64,000 nucleotides of DNA from Zasmidium citrigriseum (GCA_002786025.1 NHNW01000074.1:140126-204125), one strand, 5' to 3'. Counted from the first letter of the stretch, positions 48,371 to 61,262 are shown. Made by a program: numbers and translations. Notes: generated by a model from the sequence alone, not told the origin.

Positions 48371-49929
48371 AGATATCGAAGCTCTTCTACCGTCCCTCGA
48401 AGACGATACGTAGGTCTTTATCCGTTTAATAACTAGATATATTAATTCTCTTTCCGCCCTAGAGCTAGACGCGGCTATTTATTTATATATCGCTAACCTA
48501 ACTAGGCCTTTAACCTATAGGAATACTACGAGGAGGTTCTATTTATCCTTATTAGTATTAATTAGATCTATAAGGCGTTTACTATAGTAGAAAGGCTAAA
48601 GAAGCGTATATAGGTTATCTCCTACTATAGCCGACTTCTACTTTAGCGGCGTTTTAGAAGTTATTAAAGTTAGTTTACTCTTAGTTACCTTTAGTTATAT
48701 AGGGTTAGAATCTTATATCGTCTCGCTCTTCTTAGATCTCGTAGTACTCCTTACTCTTAACGCCTCTATACTATATAGGATTAAACCTAATAAACCTATA
48801 CGCCTACCTAGTACTCTTATCTACTAGTACTAAAAGTGTCCTCCTCCTCGCTAGCTCTTTCGCTTTCTTTAGGTATAGCTATATACCTATTAGTATTAAA
48901 TTACTCGGAATCTCGCTAGAGTCGTATTAGAGTACTTAGAATCTAGAAGATATCGCTAATAGTATAATTAGAAGGTAATATTAGAGCCTAGAGATAGCTC
49001 TAACTCTATATTTACTATATAGGTACTCTATACGATTACTTACTTATTACTACTATTTTTAGCTATAATAAGTAAGTACTCGTATACTAAGGTAATATAT
49101 AGTATACTAGGGTTATAGTACTTAAGGTAAAAAACCTATAGGATTTACGCTTTAGATAAGCGTTCTATAGAGGAGATATCTCGAATTAAGCTATTACTAC
49201 TTAAAACTCGCTATACTAAGTTAGATAATAGTTCGAAGAATATCTATAAAGTTTAAGCTTAATCTAATACGATTCGCGTAGAGAATCGTTACTAACGCTA
49301 TTTTAAGTATAGAAACTATTACTAAATTAGAAATCTAATTAATATCTACTATTAGTACTACCCTAAGTCTCGAAACGAAGGATAATATTCCTACGGAACG
49401 AGTAAATAGTAGGTATCGCCTATCGTACGCTAAGGAACGTATATAGGTAGGATTAGGGTTACGATAAGTAATTATATAATAGGCTAAGAGGTACTTAAAG
49501 CTATAGTATAGCGAGAAAGTAGTAAAAGAAGATAGTAGCTATTAAGATATACTATCTAGACGTACTTATAACGATAATAGAGGTAGCGACTATACTATTA
49601 ACTCTTAAACCTAGCCTTACTAGCTACTATATACTCCTTATACTTATACCCGTTCTCGATATAGTAACTATAGCCTAACGCTCGCTACTAGCTAAAGTCT
49701 ATCTCTTCGATTTAGCCTATATACGAGAGGTTACGCTAGCGATCTAGCTATACTTTCTACTATTACTATTTTATTCGATATTAGATAGAAGGTAAGAGGA
49801 AGGGAAGCGGAATAGACTTACGTCTTCGACGTATAAATAAGCGTAGTACGCTTCTAAGTCTTCTAGCTAGCGAATAACTATATTTATATTAGTACTTCTA
49901 GGCTTTAGCCTACGCTTCTTTAGTATTAG
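48371..49929. other. RIP-degraded sequence, no element recognised
   Basis: No motif or clear repeat was found between the minisatellite and the next ghost frame. Confidence 0.35.
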
Positions 49930-52062
49930 ACCTACTAGCTTAGGTCGAGAGACGGTAGACGAAGCTAGTAGTAGGTATAGTAGTAGTAGGGATAGCGATA
50001 GTAATAATAGCGAAGATAGTAAAGATAGACTTAGACGTTCCTCGCTCTTACTACCTAGTTATATTTCGACTTCTAACTCTCTATTATCCTTAATACTAGC
50101 CTCTCCTTTACGAACTAGACTAGATAGTACTAAATAGATCGAGCTCTCTAGGTTAGTCTAACTCGTAGGTATACTATACCTTCTCTTAAGCTCCGCGAGA
50201 GTAGAACGAGTAGAGCGCTACGATAGTAACTTCTAACGCGGACATTACGACGGCGATTTAATAATCTCGCTATTATTAACTAAAGTCGCTATATAGCTAG
50301 AGGACTCGAACCTCGTATTATCTTTAGACTAGGTACCTATCGCGCCGAGTTCCTCTTAAATAGCGTTAGCTCCTATAACTTCTAGCTTATCTTAGTTATT
50401 ACTATACTTGTATTAGCGATCGTATATTAAAATTAATAGTAGGTATTTTACTCTATTAACTTCTATAGTATAGCGCTAAGCTCGATAATTAGTATAGTAT
50501 CGTTTAAGCTAGTTATAGTAGGTATAGTAAAGATAGGAGAGTATTATAAAGAAGTAGTATATAGCGTATAGGAGAGTAAAGGCGGCCTAGTAGTAGTTAT
50601 AGTAGTAGTAGTAGCGTCGCTATAAGAATAGTAAGGGAAGAAGCGGGCTTTAAGCTTAACTAGTATAGTTATATAACTCGCTACGATAGGCGTAATAAGA
50701 AAGTATAGATATACCTAATCTACGTAGATAAATACCTATCCCGCTCTATCTTTTTATAGCTTATCCTCGCTCGTCCTTCTATAAGAGAGAGCGAGATCCT
50801 ATATACTATAGAGCGATTCTAGCGATAGTAACTCGCTTCTACCCTATTAGTAGTAGAGTCGTTCCTACCTATCTACGTTATTAATAACTAGTAGGTTACG
50901 TACTAGGAGCGCTATCGTCGCCTTAAGTATTTTACTAGTATACCGTAGTTACCTAATTAATAATACTACTCTTAATTAATTAAAACTACTCTTAATCGAT
51001 TAAAACTACTTATAATTAAGCTACTATTAAGTAGATACTACTCTAAGAAAGCCTCCCGTCGATATCTTATATTACTACTCTCTAAGATAGGCGCTAAGAT
51101 ATCCTTTATTACTCTATAGAGTTCGTATTATACGCCTAATATAACGGCTTAGTTAGGTAGCCTCTAGACTACTACTAATATAGCCTTCGCTAATAACGCT
51201 ATCTAAGTATATCCTTAGCTATTTATATACGCTACCTTAAATTAACGTAACGAGTAGATAGGCTTTAAGTAAGTAGCTAACTAGCGAGATTTTATTATAA
51301 GACTAGATAGGGAGCTAACTAGCGGCTATAGCGGGCGTAGTAAGGTACGAGTAGGAGTAGTAGATTTATAGCCTTCTTCTTACGTTAGTAATATAATAGC
51401 CTTTATAAATACTAGCGTAGAGCGGTTTATTAATAGCTTTAAGAATCCCTAGTAGATAGATTAATAGTCGATAGTCGATACTTAGTATATATAGGGCCTA
51501 GCTATAGTAAGAGACTAGAATAATAAGACGATTTAGATAGCGATAGATTATAACGAAAATATTAAGCGTAGGGATCTTAAGCGGATAAAGAATATTCGGA
51601 TATAGCGAATTCGAGTCTTTATCGAAGAGGGATAGAAGTAGACCTCGCTAGTACTAACGGAGGTCTAGATTAGTAATATAGGCGTAAAGCTTAAAGATAA
51701 AGACCTATATATATCCGCGATAATAGCGTAGGTAGAGAGGATTATAGGAAGACCTACTAATCCTATAGATACGAGTAACTAGGACTAAAACGGACGGCTT
51801 CTCGATCTAAGGTTCTTAGGGTTTAAGAAGCTAAATAAGTAGACTAACTCGTAAATAGAGGGACTATAGTATATTAGTTATAGCTATCTAGACTATAAGC
51901 GGTTATAGTATATAGATAAATTTTAGGCTAGGATATAGCTAGATAGATAATAGATATAATCTATAGCTCGATTATTCTAGGCTCTCTACTTAAGAGACTA
52001 CTTTATTTCTAGTAAGGGTATACCTATATTTCTAATCGAACTCTCTAGCTAATATTATAGAT
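49930..52062 (+). pseudogene. Long ghost frame(s), about 670 codons in two phases, unknown element protein
   Basis: One plus frame is in phase at 49991, 50237, 50423, 50537 and 50627. A second, in another phase, runs from about 50.75 kb through 50907, 51048, 51546, 51615 and 51702 to about 52060. Stops are only TAA/TAG. A frameshift or an intron near 50.65-50.75 kb would link them. Snippets: RGHYDGDLIISLLLTKVAI, ANQRDFI-like RDFIIRLDRELTSGYSGR, SNIGVKLKDKDLYISAIIA. A small TTAAAACTACTCTTAATCG duplication lies at about 50950-51020. No family recognised. Confidence 0.4.
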
Positions 52063-53204
52063 AAGGAAGGTAGTCTAATCTCTACTTATATATAATTCGA
52101 CCTTAAAGTAATCGAAAGTCGTCTAGCTAATCTACGCTATACTCTTATACCTACCTAGTAGCCTAGTCTAGATTCTCTATCTATTTCTCTACCGCCTTAG
52201 TCGCTCTTTTCTAATCTTATAGCGCCTTAACTACCCGTTATTTATAGTACCCCTTTAGAGCTCGAAATACTATCTCTAGGCCTTATATAGTCTACTCCCG
52301 CCTCTTAATAACGGCTTAGTAGTAAATATATAATATATCGATTATCGTAACTTACGTTTCGCTTATCTCTAGTAATACGTTAGTATTAGACTCGTCGTTA
52401 AGGCGCCTAATTCGATCGCGTATATAGTACTAATAGACTACGCTATAGTAGGTCTTATACGGGTAGATACTATCGCTATTATATATAACGGCCTAGAGAT
52501 AGATACTATAGTTCTCTACTAGGGCGACGCTCTATAGGCGACGCGGCTTCGAGGGCTATAAGCTCGTTAGTATTCTAAATAGTAGTAGATTAACTCCCTT
52601 AGGTATTTACGTACCTATAGCTAGCTAATTAGAGTCGTAATTAGACGATCGCTTATAGAATTAGGAATATCGCTCGTATAGTCGTAGTAAAGGTATAGGG
52701 CTAGGGCGTTAATAAAGACCTAGCGAGGATAGAGTAGATCTAGCTCTAATAGTTTCTAATATACTTTATAGTAGTAAGTCCGCTTATTAGATAGTAGAGA
52801 GCGACTATATTTATAAAGGGCGTATATTAAGACTAATAGTTATAGCGCCGCCTCGATCTTATAGTAGAAGGCTATATTTAAATAAGCGAGCGCTTCCTAG
52901 GTTATATATCTTATAGTAATCTTCTAAAAGGCGTAAATAAAGTCGCTTTAGCTTAGTAGTAATTAGGGTATAGGGTAGGAAGCGGCGTAGATAGAGTAAA
53001 TCTTCGAGAGTAAAGGCGTAGCTTATAGGTTAGCGTCGAATATACGTAGTCTCGAGTAAATAGAGTATAAGAGAGTCGCGCTCTTAGGACGTAGATATAG
53101 GCGCGCGTTATTTATACCGTAATATATATAACGAGGTCGTAGCTCGTACGTAAGATATATAGTAAGATATTATTTATTTAGCGATAGATTAGTCTACTAA
53201 ATAC
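52063..53204. other. RIP-degraded sequence, no element recognised
   Basis: No named feature. Some stop-tolerant frames exist on both strands. Confidence 0.35.
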
Positions 53205-53395
53205 CTACGTAACTATAGTAGCGCTTAAGTCTACTAGATACTAACGATATAATACCGCCTAAAAAGGCGGCTACGGCGCTAAGAGCGACGAGGTACTACT
53301 AACTATAGCGGCGCTTAAGTCTAGAGGTAACCCTAACTATAGTAGCGCTTAAGTCTACTAGATACTATAATACGATACTACCTAAAAAGACGGCT
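53205..53395. repeat. Direct duplication with internal short repeats
   Basis: The segment aactatagtagcgcttaagt plus ctactagatacta is followed by a cctaaaaaggcggc-type sequence, and the whole is repeated about 125 bp later. A third partial copy lacks the second half. Arms such as gccgcctaaaaaggcggc can fold back on themselves. Confidence 0.6.
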
Positions 53396-53566
53396 TTAGC
53401 GCCGAATCTAAGAGCTTCGTATACTACGAGCCTTTAACGATATATTAGGATATAGGGGAGGTCTTATACTATTAGAAATATAGCGAAGTAGAACCTATAC
53501 GTCTAGGAGGTCGATTAGGGCGATAAGGTAACCTTAGAAATATCGCTACGTATACGCTTACTATCC

Positions 53567-53950
53567 TATACTCTATCGACGCTAATATCGCGGCTAACTT
53601 TAATACCTACGTTATAGCCGCTATCTTTAATATTACCTACTAGTCCTCCTCGCGAAAGAAAAGCGTCGAAGAGCCTAATAGAGTAGATAAGACCTCTACT
53701 AACGATAACGACGACGAGAAGAAGTCTATCTAAGAGCCTAAGAAGGAGGAAGATAAGAAGTCTATCTAGGATACTAAGGATAAGGACGAGTATATAGTCG
53801 TAGCTCTATACCCGACGACTACTCTACCTATAAAGTAAGCTACTACTAACGACTCCGCGAATAAGGTAGCTTAGGGAGATATCGCTAATAAGGGCTATAA
53901 GGATAACGCTCTTACTATCCGTTTTTAAGACGCTAATAACTCGGGGATAT
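53567..53950 (+). pseudogene. Ghost frame of an acidic/basic repeat protein
   Basis: A plus frame reads SIDANIAANFNTYVIAAIFN followed by Asp/Glu/Lys-rich sequence with an internal duplication (EKKSI-stop-EPKKEEDKKSI-stop-DTKDKDE). Stops are TAA/TAG only. Family unknown. Confidence 0.35.
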
Positions 53951-54029
53951 TCTTAAAGATATCGCTAGCGGCCTACTTAACTAAGGTATCTTTAGTAGCT
54001 ATAATAATTAGATCTATATCTTCGATTAA

Positions 54030-54265
54030 TTTCGACTCGCGCTAAGTATATATTAGCTAGGCTAGAGGTTTAGTTCGCGCTAAGTATATATCCGTAGGGC
54101 TTTTAGTTCGTAATAGCGTTAAAGTATATACTAAATATAAGATAGGATAGCTTCTAGATACGCCTAATACGTTAATAATAACGGTAGGATTAGCTCTTAT
54201 ACTAAGTATATATTTTAGCTAGGCTAGAAGGTCGATTCGCGCTAAGTATATATTAAATTTAGCCT
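54030..54265. repeat. Interspersed motif ttcgcgctaagtatatat, first cluster
   Basis: The motif or close variants occur at about 54037, 54075, 54199 and 54235, partly followed by agctaggctagag. A second cluster lies at 55505-55575. Spacing is irregular, so this is not a simple tandem array. Confidence 0.55.
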
Positions 54266-54349
54266 TAGGGATAATAAGGCTACGTAGTTAGTATTAGAGT
54301 ATTAGTTAGGTAGTTACGTTATAAGTAGGGCGTAGAAAGATATACTCGT

Positions 54350-54830
54350 AGTAGATATAAATCTTCGCGTAGTATACGCGGGAGTTCCTAGATCGATTAG
54401 GGCTTAGCTTAGCGGCTAGTAAGTAAATAAAATACTTTCTAAAGGAGCTTTTAACGCTCTTCTTCGATAACCTAGGAGATTTAAGAAGGTTAAGCGCCTA
54501 TAAGAGGTAGTAGAAGATAATAGCGCTAGTAGCGCTAGTCTATACGTAAGATAAGAGCTTCGAGAGCCTTAAAAGTAATCGTAAGGCGTTAAAAAGATTA
54601 CGGTCGTATTAAGGGTTCTTATACGGGTTAGATAGCGTTAAGACCTTACGCGTATTGTTACTTTCGAGGCGGAGGTAGTTATAGAGTCTAGTATACGCTA
54701 GTACCGAGTAGCTAGTATAGTATACTCCTTCTTAATCTTCTACTTCTTATAACGAAGAAGAAGAAGAAGCTAGCGAAGAAGGCTACTACTAAGGAGGGCG
54801 AGCGCTAGCTAGCTAGAGGTCTATACTTTC
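54350..54830 (+). pseudogene. Short ghost frame
   Basis: A plus frame of about 160 codons with only TAA/TAG stops (snippets IKYFLKELLTLFFDNLGDL, NEEEEEASEEG). No family recognised. Confidence 0.25.
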
Positions 54831-55504
54831 TATACTTATACGCTACTATATACGAGCCTAGTACGTATAGGTATATCGTTAAAAAGGGTACTATTAAGCT
54901 CGTAGAATAATCCCGCGTTTAGTAGTAGTAGAACTAAGCGCTTATAAGGGTATTTAGGGCTAAGGCTAGTATAAGTCGAGTATACGCGTATAGACGTAGT
55001 AGCGTTAGCTACTTTAAAGTAATTCCCTAGTATTAGTAGATAGAGTTAGACTATTAATTTACTAAAGATATAGGCTATTAGAAGCTTAGACTACGTACGA
55101 GTTACTCCGTAGCCGTAAGGGTATATAAGATACCCCTCCTTACTTCCTTCTATTCTTCGACTAAAGAGAAATAGTAAGAAGTCTTTAATATTCTAAGTAA
55201 GGCTATAAAAGCCTAGCTAGGCTAAGAATACCGTTAGGCGGAGCTATAGCGTATAGAGCCCTAAATAGCTATTATTAACGTTAAAAATACTACTATTTAA
55301 CTTCTAGTAACTACGCGAGTCGAATAGTATATACGCTAGTCGTATTAGCTCTTATCGAGGGTAGTACCTATACTAGTAGATAAGGTATTAGATAGTAGCC
55401 TCGTCTAAGTTTCGTCTTACGCTTCTTACTACTATTAAAGAAGAAAAGGCTTAGAAAGCGTAGAGGTATCGAAGATATAGGGGCTTAGGTATAAAATAGA
55501 CTAA

Positions 55505-55575
55505 AAGTTCGATTCGCGCTAAGTATATATTCGGCTAGGCTAGAGGTTCGCGTTACGCTAAGTATATAACTATAA
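55505..55575. repeat. Interspersed motif ttcgcgctaagtatatat, second cluster
   Basis: Two further copies of the motif found at 54.0-54.3 kb, again associated with ggctaggctagaggttcg. Confidence 0.55.
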
Positions 55576-55660
55576 GGCTTTCGATTCGCTCTTATCCGTT
55601 TATAGTACCTACGAGACTAGAATAAGGGCTAAATAGGTACTATTATCTTTACTATTACTA

Positions 55661-56155
55661 CCTAAAGTAAGTAGCTTATAATACTCTACGCCTTTATATA
55701 TAATTTTCTCGAGATACTAGAGTAAACTTTATCTACTATTTAATTACTCCTTAGACTCCTCGAAATACTCTTTCTAACGCTAGTCTCTAATTTCCCTTCT
55801 AGTTAAAGCTAACCTTACTATCGCCGCCTAAAGTAAGGGGGTTATAATACTCTTAGCCTTTATATATAATTTTCTTAAGATACTAGGGTAAACTTTATCT
55901 ACTATTTAATTACTCCTTAGACTCCTCGAAATACTCTTTCTAACGCTAGTCTCTAATTTCCCCCCTAGTTAAAGCTAACCTTACTATCGCCGCTCGAAGT
56001 AAGGGGGTTATAACGCTCTTAGCCTTTATATATAATTTTCTTAAGATACTAGGGTAAACTTTATCTACTTTTTTATTACCCCTAAAACTCCTCGAGATAC
56101 TCTTTCTAACGCTAGTACCTAATTTCCCCCCTAGTTAAAGCTAACCTTACTATCG
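55661..56155. repeat. Three-copy tandem repeat with exact 166-bp period
   Basis: Units start at 55661, 55827 and 55993 with cctaaagtaag or ctcgaagtaag and end with ctaaccttactatcg. They differ at scattered sites. The regular period and lack of a coding frame suggest a non-coding satellite or a duplicated regulatory part of an element. All copies carry the RIP signature. Confidence 0.8.
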
Positions 56156-56949
56156 TAATTAGATTTCTATCTACGTTCGTCTTTTCGCTCTCCTTCTTAA
56201 TCGTCGTCTTAGTATAGTAATAGCCGTTAATATTAAGTACTCTATTACTAACGTTACCGTAGGGTATCGTATCGAGCTAAGTCTCGTAGTAGGTATAACG
56301 TATTAGAATAAGGACGGTCGCCGCGTAAAGTAAGGTTATTATAGTACTTTTAGGCGATATATATAAAAATCTCGATATAAAGAGGATAGTAGACTATCGA
56401 AAGAGTAATATTATTAGCCGTAACGTATAAGCCCGATTTTTATTAGTCTAGAACGAGTAATCTAAGGTAGTTTCTTATCGCGAGTAGTAATACCTATAGA
56501 CTTTCTTATAGTACGCTAGTACTAAAGCTTAGCCTATATACTAGCTATAAACCTTTACTTTCTACCCTATATACTCGCCTATTTTATATTATAAGTATAC
56601 GCTCGTACGATACTACGAGGCTAGTACGTTAATATTAACCCCTTTCGTCTATATATTAAATATCTTATATATATTAAAGGGCTACGAGAGTATACCTAGA
56701 TTAGGAGACGACTTCTCCTTAAGTATAAGCTCGATATAGAAGAGCGTACGCTACGATAGCGAATACGACTCTAGGGATACCGTTTCTAGAACGAACTACT
56801 AAACGTTAATAAAGAGTATAAAGATTAGCTATATAATACTATACGTTTCCTCTTTTACTAGTATTTATTTAGTAACCTAAGGAGCGTAAAAGCTCTCTAG
56901 ATAGTAGGATTCTACCTTACGCTCTACTAATACTAGGAACTCTAGAAGG
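56156..56949. other. RIP-degraded upstream part of the integrase element
   Basis: This probably holds the beginning of the integrase gene, but no motif is clear. Confidence 0.35.
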
Positions 56950-57910
56950 CGCTAGGTATATATCGACGCCTAGATCCTAAACTAGTTAAGGAAGTAGAGG
57001 CTAAGATACGTAAGGTAATACGCGATCTTATTACTTCGGGTTAGAAGTTTAATAGTAGCTATCGAGGAATTACGAAATTTATTCGAATAAGATACGGATA
57101 TATTAGGATATAAGTCTAACGCTTATACCTCGTAGGAGACGACCTACTAATCTTACTTTAGATATTGTATCTATTATATCGCGCGAAGTATCTACGTAAC
57201 TCCGTTTATCCGTTATCGTCTCCTCTAGCCTCGCGAATACCCTTATCCTTATTATCCTTAGGCTCGTAGAAAGAACGAGATCTAGTCTATAGATATATAC
57301 TATAAGAGAGAACTCTTCGGGTTCTAGATATACGTCTATATCGATATCTATATAAGATTAATTATCTAGGCCTATATAGGTAATATTATAAAGACCTAGT
57401 TATCGACGTTAAACTAATATTAGACTATAATCGCTTATTTAGGGTACTAGCTAAGATACCTTCGATTAGATTATAGCGTTAAGACCCTAATAATAGTAGA
57501 CGCTTACTACAAACTCTACGAGGACTTCGAAGAGAGACTACTTAACTTTCGCGACTATTTTATATATACGACGAGTAAGGGGAATAATACTATAGAATAC
57601 TAGAATAGCGAGCTCGCGAAGATAGTACTAAATTAATAGAGAGATATATTCGCCTATATACTAGATAATAGTAGATACGATCCGTTCTAGCGAGCTAACC
57701 GCGTCGCCTTCCTCGCGATTTATATACCTATTCTACGCTACGTAGTAAAATCGTTCGTAGAGGCTTAGAATTATTATAATACTCGATATAATCTACTAGC
57801 TAAAACGTATATCTATAGCTACCTCGAAGGCCTCTACTACTAGGATAAAGATATTCCTAACTATAGTAATCTAGTTAATCTAGAGAGTCTAGTATTCTAG
57901 CGAATATAAG
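56950..57910 (+). pseudogene. RIP-killed integrase-core DDE transposase
   Basis: A stop-tolerant frame from about 57.12 kb reads REYPYPYYP-stop-ARRKNEI-stop-SID and then IYVYIDIYIRLII-stop-AYIG. This is the strand pattern of an integrase catalytic core. Candidate acidic residues are Asp at 57343-57345, Asp at 57469-57471 (LDYSVKT, formerly like SDHGVET) and Glu at 57595-57597, each 42 codons apart. VAFLAIYIPILRYVVKSFVEA follows. Fungal genomes carry abundant proteins of this integrase-core type, related to transposable elements. An upstream helix-rich part (DPKLVKEVEAKIRKVIRDL) is in another phase, so an indel or intron lies near 57.1 kb. Confidence 0.6.
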
Positions 57911-59589
57911 CTAAGATAGAACCGTTTAGTACGTATATATCTAAGCTATTTCGTCTACTAGCTAATATAGCGTAGACTTTAATTTATACCTACCTAACGA
58001 TACTCTATAAGTCTACGAGAGTATACTATAAGAGCTCGGGTTTCTAACTAGTTTTTATAGTATAGAGCCTAGTCGAAATAGCTTAGCTATATAGCTCTAT
58101 ATATAGGTATATTACGTATTAAGGGAGAGGTTAAATATATTCGAGATAAACGGAGGTATACTATAAGAGTTTCTAAAAGGCTAAGATAGCGAGGAAGGAT
58201 AGCTACGCGATTAGGTAAAGCAAATCTTTATAGAGGTAAATAAACGACTATAATTAGGTCTATAGGTCCCTTTAATTAATAATACGTTTTAGTACGAACG
58301 TTAATATTAGTATACTTTCTTATAGTAGTATATATTACCGTTCTAGGGGACTTTAAAGTTAGAATACTTACTTAGAGTAGTACGAGCTACTATCTATTAA
58401 CGATACGCCTTAAGTAGGAACTAGATTTTATCGATATAGATATAAATAAGTATATATAATAACGATTTACTAAAACGCTAACTACTAGAAATTGTTCCTA
58501 TACGACGCTCTCTACTCGCCCTATTAACGCTTACTCCTAAGTACCTTACTACTATAAAGCTATATACCCTCCTAAGATAGAATATTCGGAGCGGGGGTAG
58601 TATTATCGCCCTCTACCTAAGAGGGCTACTAAGCTCGTAAATCTAGGGCTAACTCTACTAAGTTCTCTTAATTAACCGCTACTATCTCTAAAGACGAAGG
58701 TACTAATAAGGATACTTTAGTATTTAGCCTAGTATAGGGACGACTATTCGTACTAGTACCCCTTAGCCGCCTATTACTATCTATAATTCGTACCCCCTAG
58801 TAGATAAAGGGCGTTTATTAAGGGGAGTATATTACGTATAGTCTCGTCTCCTAACGCCTTTATAAGTAGGTCTTCGCTTATTAAATACGAGTCTTACGTA
58901 CTAGATATAGCTAGGGATAGTAATTATATAGGCTCGAAGCGTAGCTAGATTAGTTACTAGGTAGGAGTTAAGGGTTAGAAACGGGCTAATTCTACTAATT
59001 ATCGAGGCTTAGCTATAGCCTAAGAGGAAGATAAAGCGGCTAGAGGCGAAGTCGTCGAGGTCTAATTCTTAGAAAGCTAGCGTAGTTACTAGGACCTACG
59101 AGTAGAAGTACTAAAGCTAGTAGTAGTACTTAGATAAGTAATTAAATCTAGCGCCTAGGTAGTAGTAGTAGATAATAGCGAAGTCGCCTAAGGCCTAGCT
59201 ACTAAAGGTAAGTCCTATTAAGAGTACTAGAGATCTAGCCCTATAGTTAGGATTCGTCCGCGCCTATAGCTTAGTAACGATAGAGCCGCCGAGGCGAATA
59301 CTATCGCTATTAAGTACTAGGGAGGCGTAGGAGTCGATATACTTCCTCTTAGTATAGGACGCCTACTAGTAGAGGTATATCTCTTATATTCCTTTAATAA
59401 GGGCGTTCTATAGAGAGGATACTAGGCTATTTATTAGTATACCTAGTACTACTCGAGATAATTATTATATATATCGAAGTAGTACTTATAGGTTAGAGTT
59501 ATATAATCGCCTAGTCTAGACTAGTTATTATATAACTTCTTTAGATATATATAGTACTTATTAGGTACGCTCTCTCTATCTAGACCCCG
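57911..59589. other. RIP-degraded sequence downstream of the integrase ghost
   Basis: This probably contains the rest of the integrase element. No second named domain was found. Confidence 0.35.
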
Positions 59590-59710
59590 AGGTAGGCTAG
59601 GCTAGGTCGAAACCGGGTTTCGGCCTAGTAGTCGGCCTAGTAAAACTAGGCTACTAGGCCGTATAATTTTTACTAGGCTTCTACTAGGCTTTACTAGGTC
59701 TTTACTAGGT
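59590..59710. repeat. Palindromic and tandem tactaggc-rich segment
   Basis: Units of (t)actaggc(t) repeat about eight times. ggcctagtag and ctactaggcc form inverted pairs, and gaaaccgggtttc is a near-perfect palindrome. Possibly an element terminus. Confidence 0.5.
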
Positions 59711-60006
59711 TACTAAGTAAAAATTAGATAAAGGTATAGATAGGTACGGAAATATATAGGAAAGAGCTATAGATTCGCTAAGATATAGAAAATATAACCT
59801 AAATCCTATATAAATATAAGGATACTATATACGGTATGTACTAGCTATATTACCGACTATATCTTTCACGCCGCTCTCGATTAGCTATAAAACGACGCTA
59901 GTAGCGCTAGCGCGACGCCCGCTTATCTTCGTCGTAATCTTATAAACCTCTAACTTTAAATAACGCTATCGTACCTCGCTTAGACGTCGGAAAATTACGC
60001 GCCGAT

Positions 60007-60090
60007 ATTACCTACTTACGCGGAGACATTACCTACATACGCTAGAATATTACCTATACCCGATAACACCTTACCTACTACCGCCGCGAT
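60007..60090 (+). repeat. In-frame 4 x 21-bp repeat
   Basis: Units begin attacctac or a variant and encode ITYLRGD, ITYIR-stop-N, ITYTR-stop-H and LTYYRRD. It lies at the start of the repeat-rich ghost gene. Confidence 0.7.
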
Positions 60091-60245
60091 AGCGCGTATA
60101 AAAACTACGCGGCGAACTATATTAGGCGCGGCGAGAGCCGGAAAAGCGCTATAGAAGTATCTTAGTACGGGCGGAAAGAATATATACGTAGTTAAGGTAG
60201 CTTAGAAGGTAGAGGAAGAGAAAGAGAGGAAGAAAATAATTAGAA

Positions 60246-60296
60246 GTAAGTATTAGTAGCCGGTAAATGTAGCTAGTAGAGACTAACGCAATTTAG
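60246..60296 (+). other. Putative intron 1 of the repeat-rich ghost gene
   Basis: Donor GTAAGT, branch site GACTAAC and acceptor TTTAG, 51 bp. It carries taaatgtagctagta, the reverse complement of most of the core found in the other introns. Confidence 0.5.
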
Positions 60297-61205
60297 AAAT
60301 AAAGGATACGGTCGGTTATTAGTAGCGGTATATATATAACGAACTAGCGATCCTATTTTAGTCGTTCTCTCGGCTTATACGGGAAATTGCTATAACCTAT
60401 AAGGAAGATATACGGTTCTAGGAGAGCGCGATTAAAGCGCTAAGAGATATAGCTAAGATATAGATTATTATAATAATAGAAGGTATAATAAACGCTAGAT
60501 ATAAATACTAGCTATATTATACTAATAACTTTAGCGGCGACCTATATTACGTATTATGCGAAACGCTAGACCTTAATAGATAAGGATATCTACACACTTA
60601 ATCTAGTCCTCGGCGTATATAGTATTAAGCTTAGTAGAGCTAAACCCGACGTTATAGTTAATACGCTAGGAAAGGGTTCTACTAAAGAGTAGAAATCGTT
60701 ATAGTATAAGACGAGGCGGGGAGCTCTAGAGAAGTATAAGGAGAATAGAGAGAAAGAGCTCGCGGCGAGACTAGCCCGTATCTAAGAAGCGAAGGATAAT
60801 AAGGCTAGACGACGACACCTCTAGATACTAAGTTACCTCCTAAACATAAAGAGAAAAGCGGCTAAGGATCCCTCTAAGCTACTATTAGCGAAGAGAGTAC
60901 GCGAGGATTCTCCTAAAGAGGACGAGTAAGTATCGAAGTAAAAGAAGCTCGAAGTAGCGAGGAAGCGACGTAAAAAAGCCGCTAATAAAAGAGAGGCTAA
61001 TATCCTAGCCGAAGAGAACACGCTACGAAAAAAGTATATAGAACTCTAGGACTAGAAGGAGAGAATAGTAAAGGGGGCCTACTTAACTATTAAATAGTAT
61101 AGGTATAACGCTACGAAGAAGTATACGGATAAGATCGAAGAAATATTCGACGATAGAATTAACGCCCTTACGTAAAAGATTAAAGAGATTAAGGATAGGA
61201 AGAAG

Positions 61206-61262
61206 GTACGTCTACTAGCTATATTTACTAGCTATAGAGTAAAAGTACTAATATTTAAGTAG
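61206..61262 (+). other. Introner-like intron 2 (57 bp)
   Basis: Donor GTACGT, core actagctatatttactag, branch site tactaat and acceptor tag. Removal joins codons in phase 0. It aligns over its full 57 bp with the intron at 62304-62360. Confidence 0.65.

Noticed and set aside
60833..61021. 62-codon minus-strand ORF in the RIP block
   Set aside because: Antisense to the Lys/Arg-rich coiled coil of the ghost gene. The plus frame with introns explains the sequence better.
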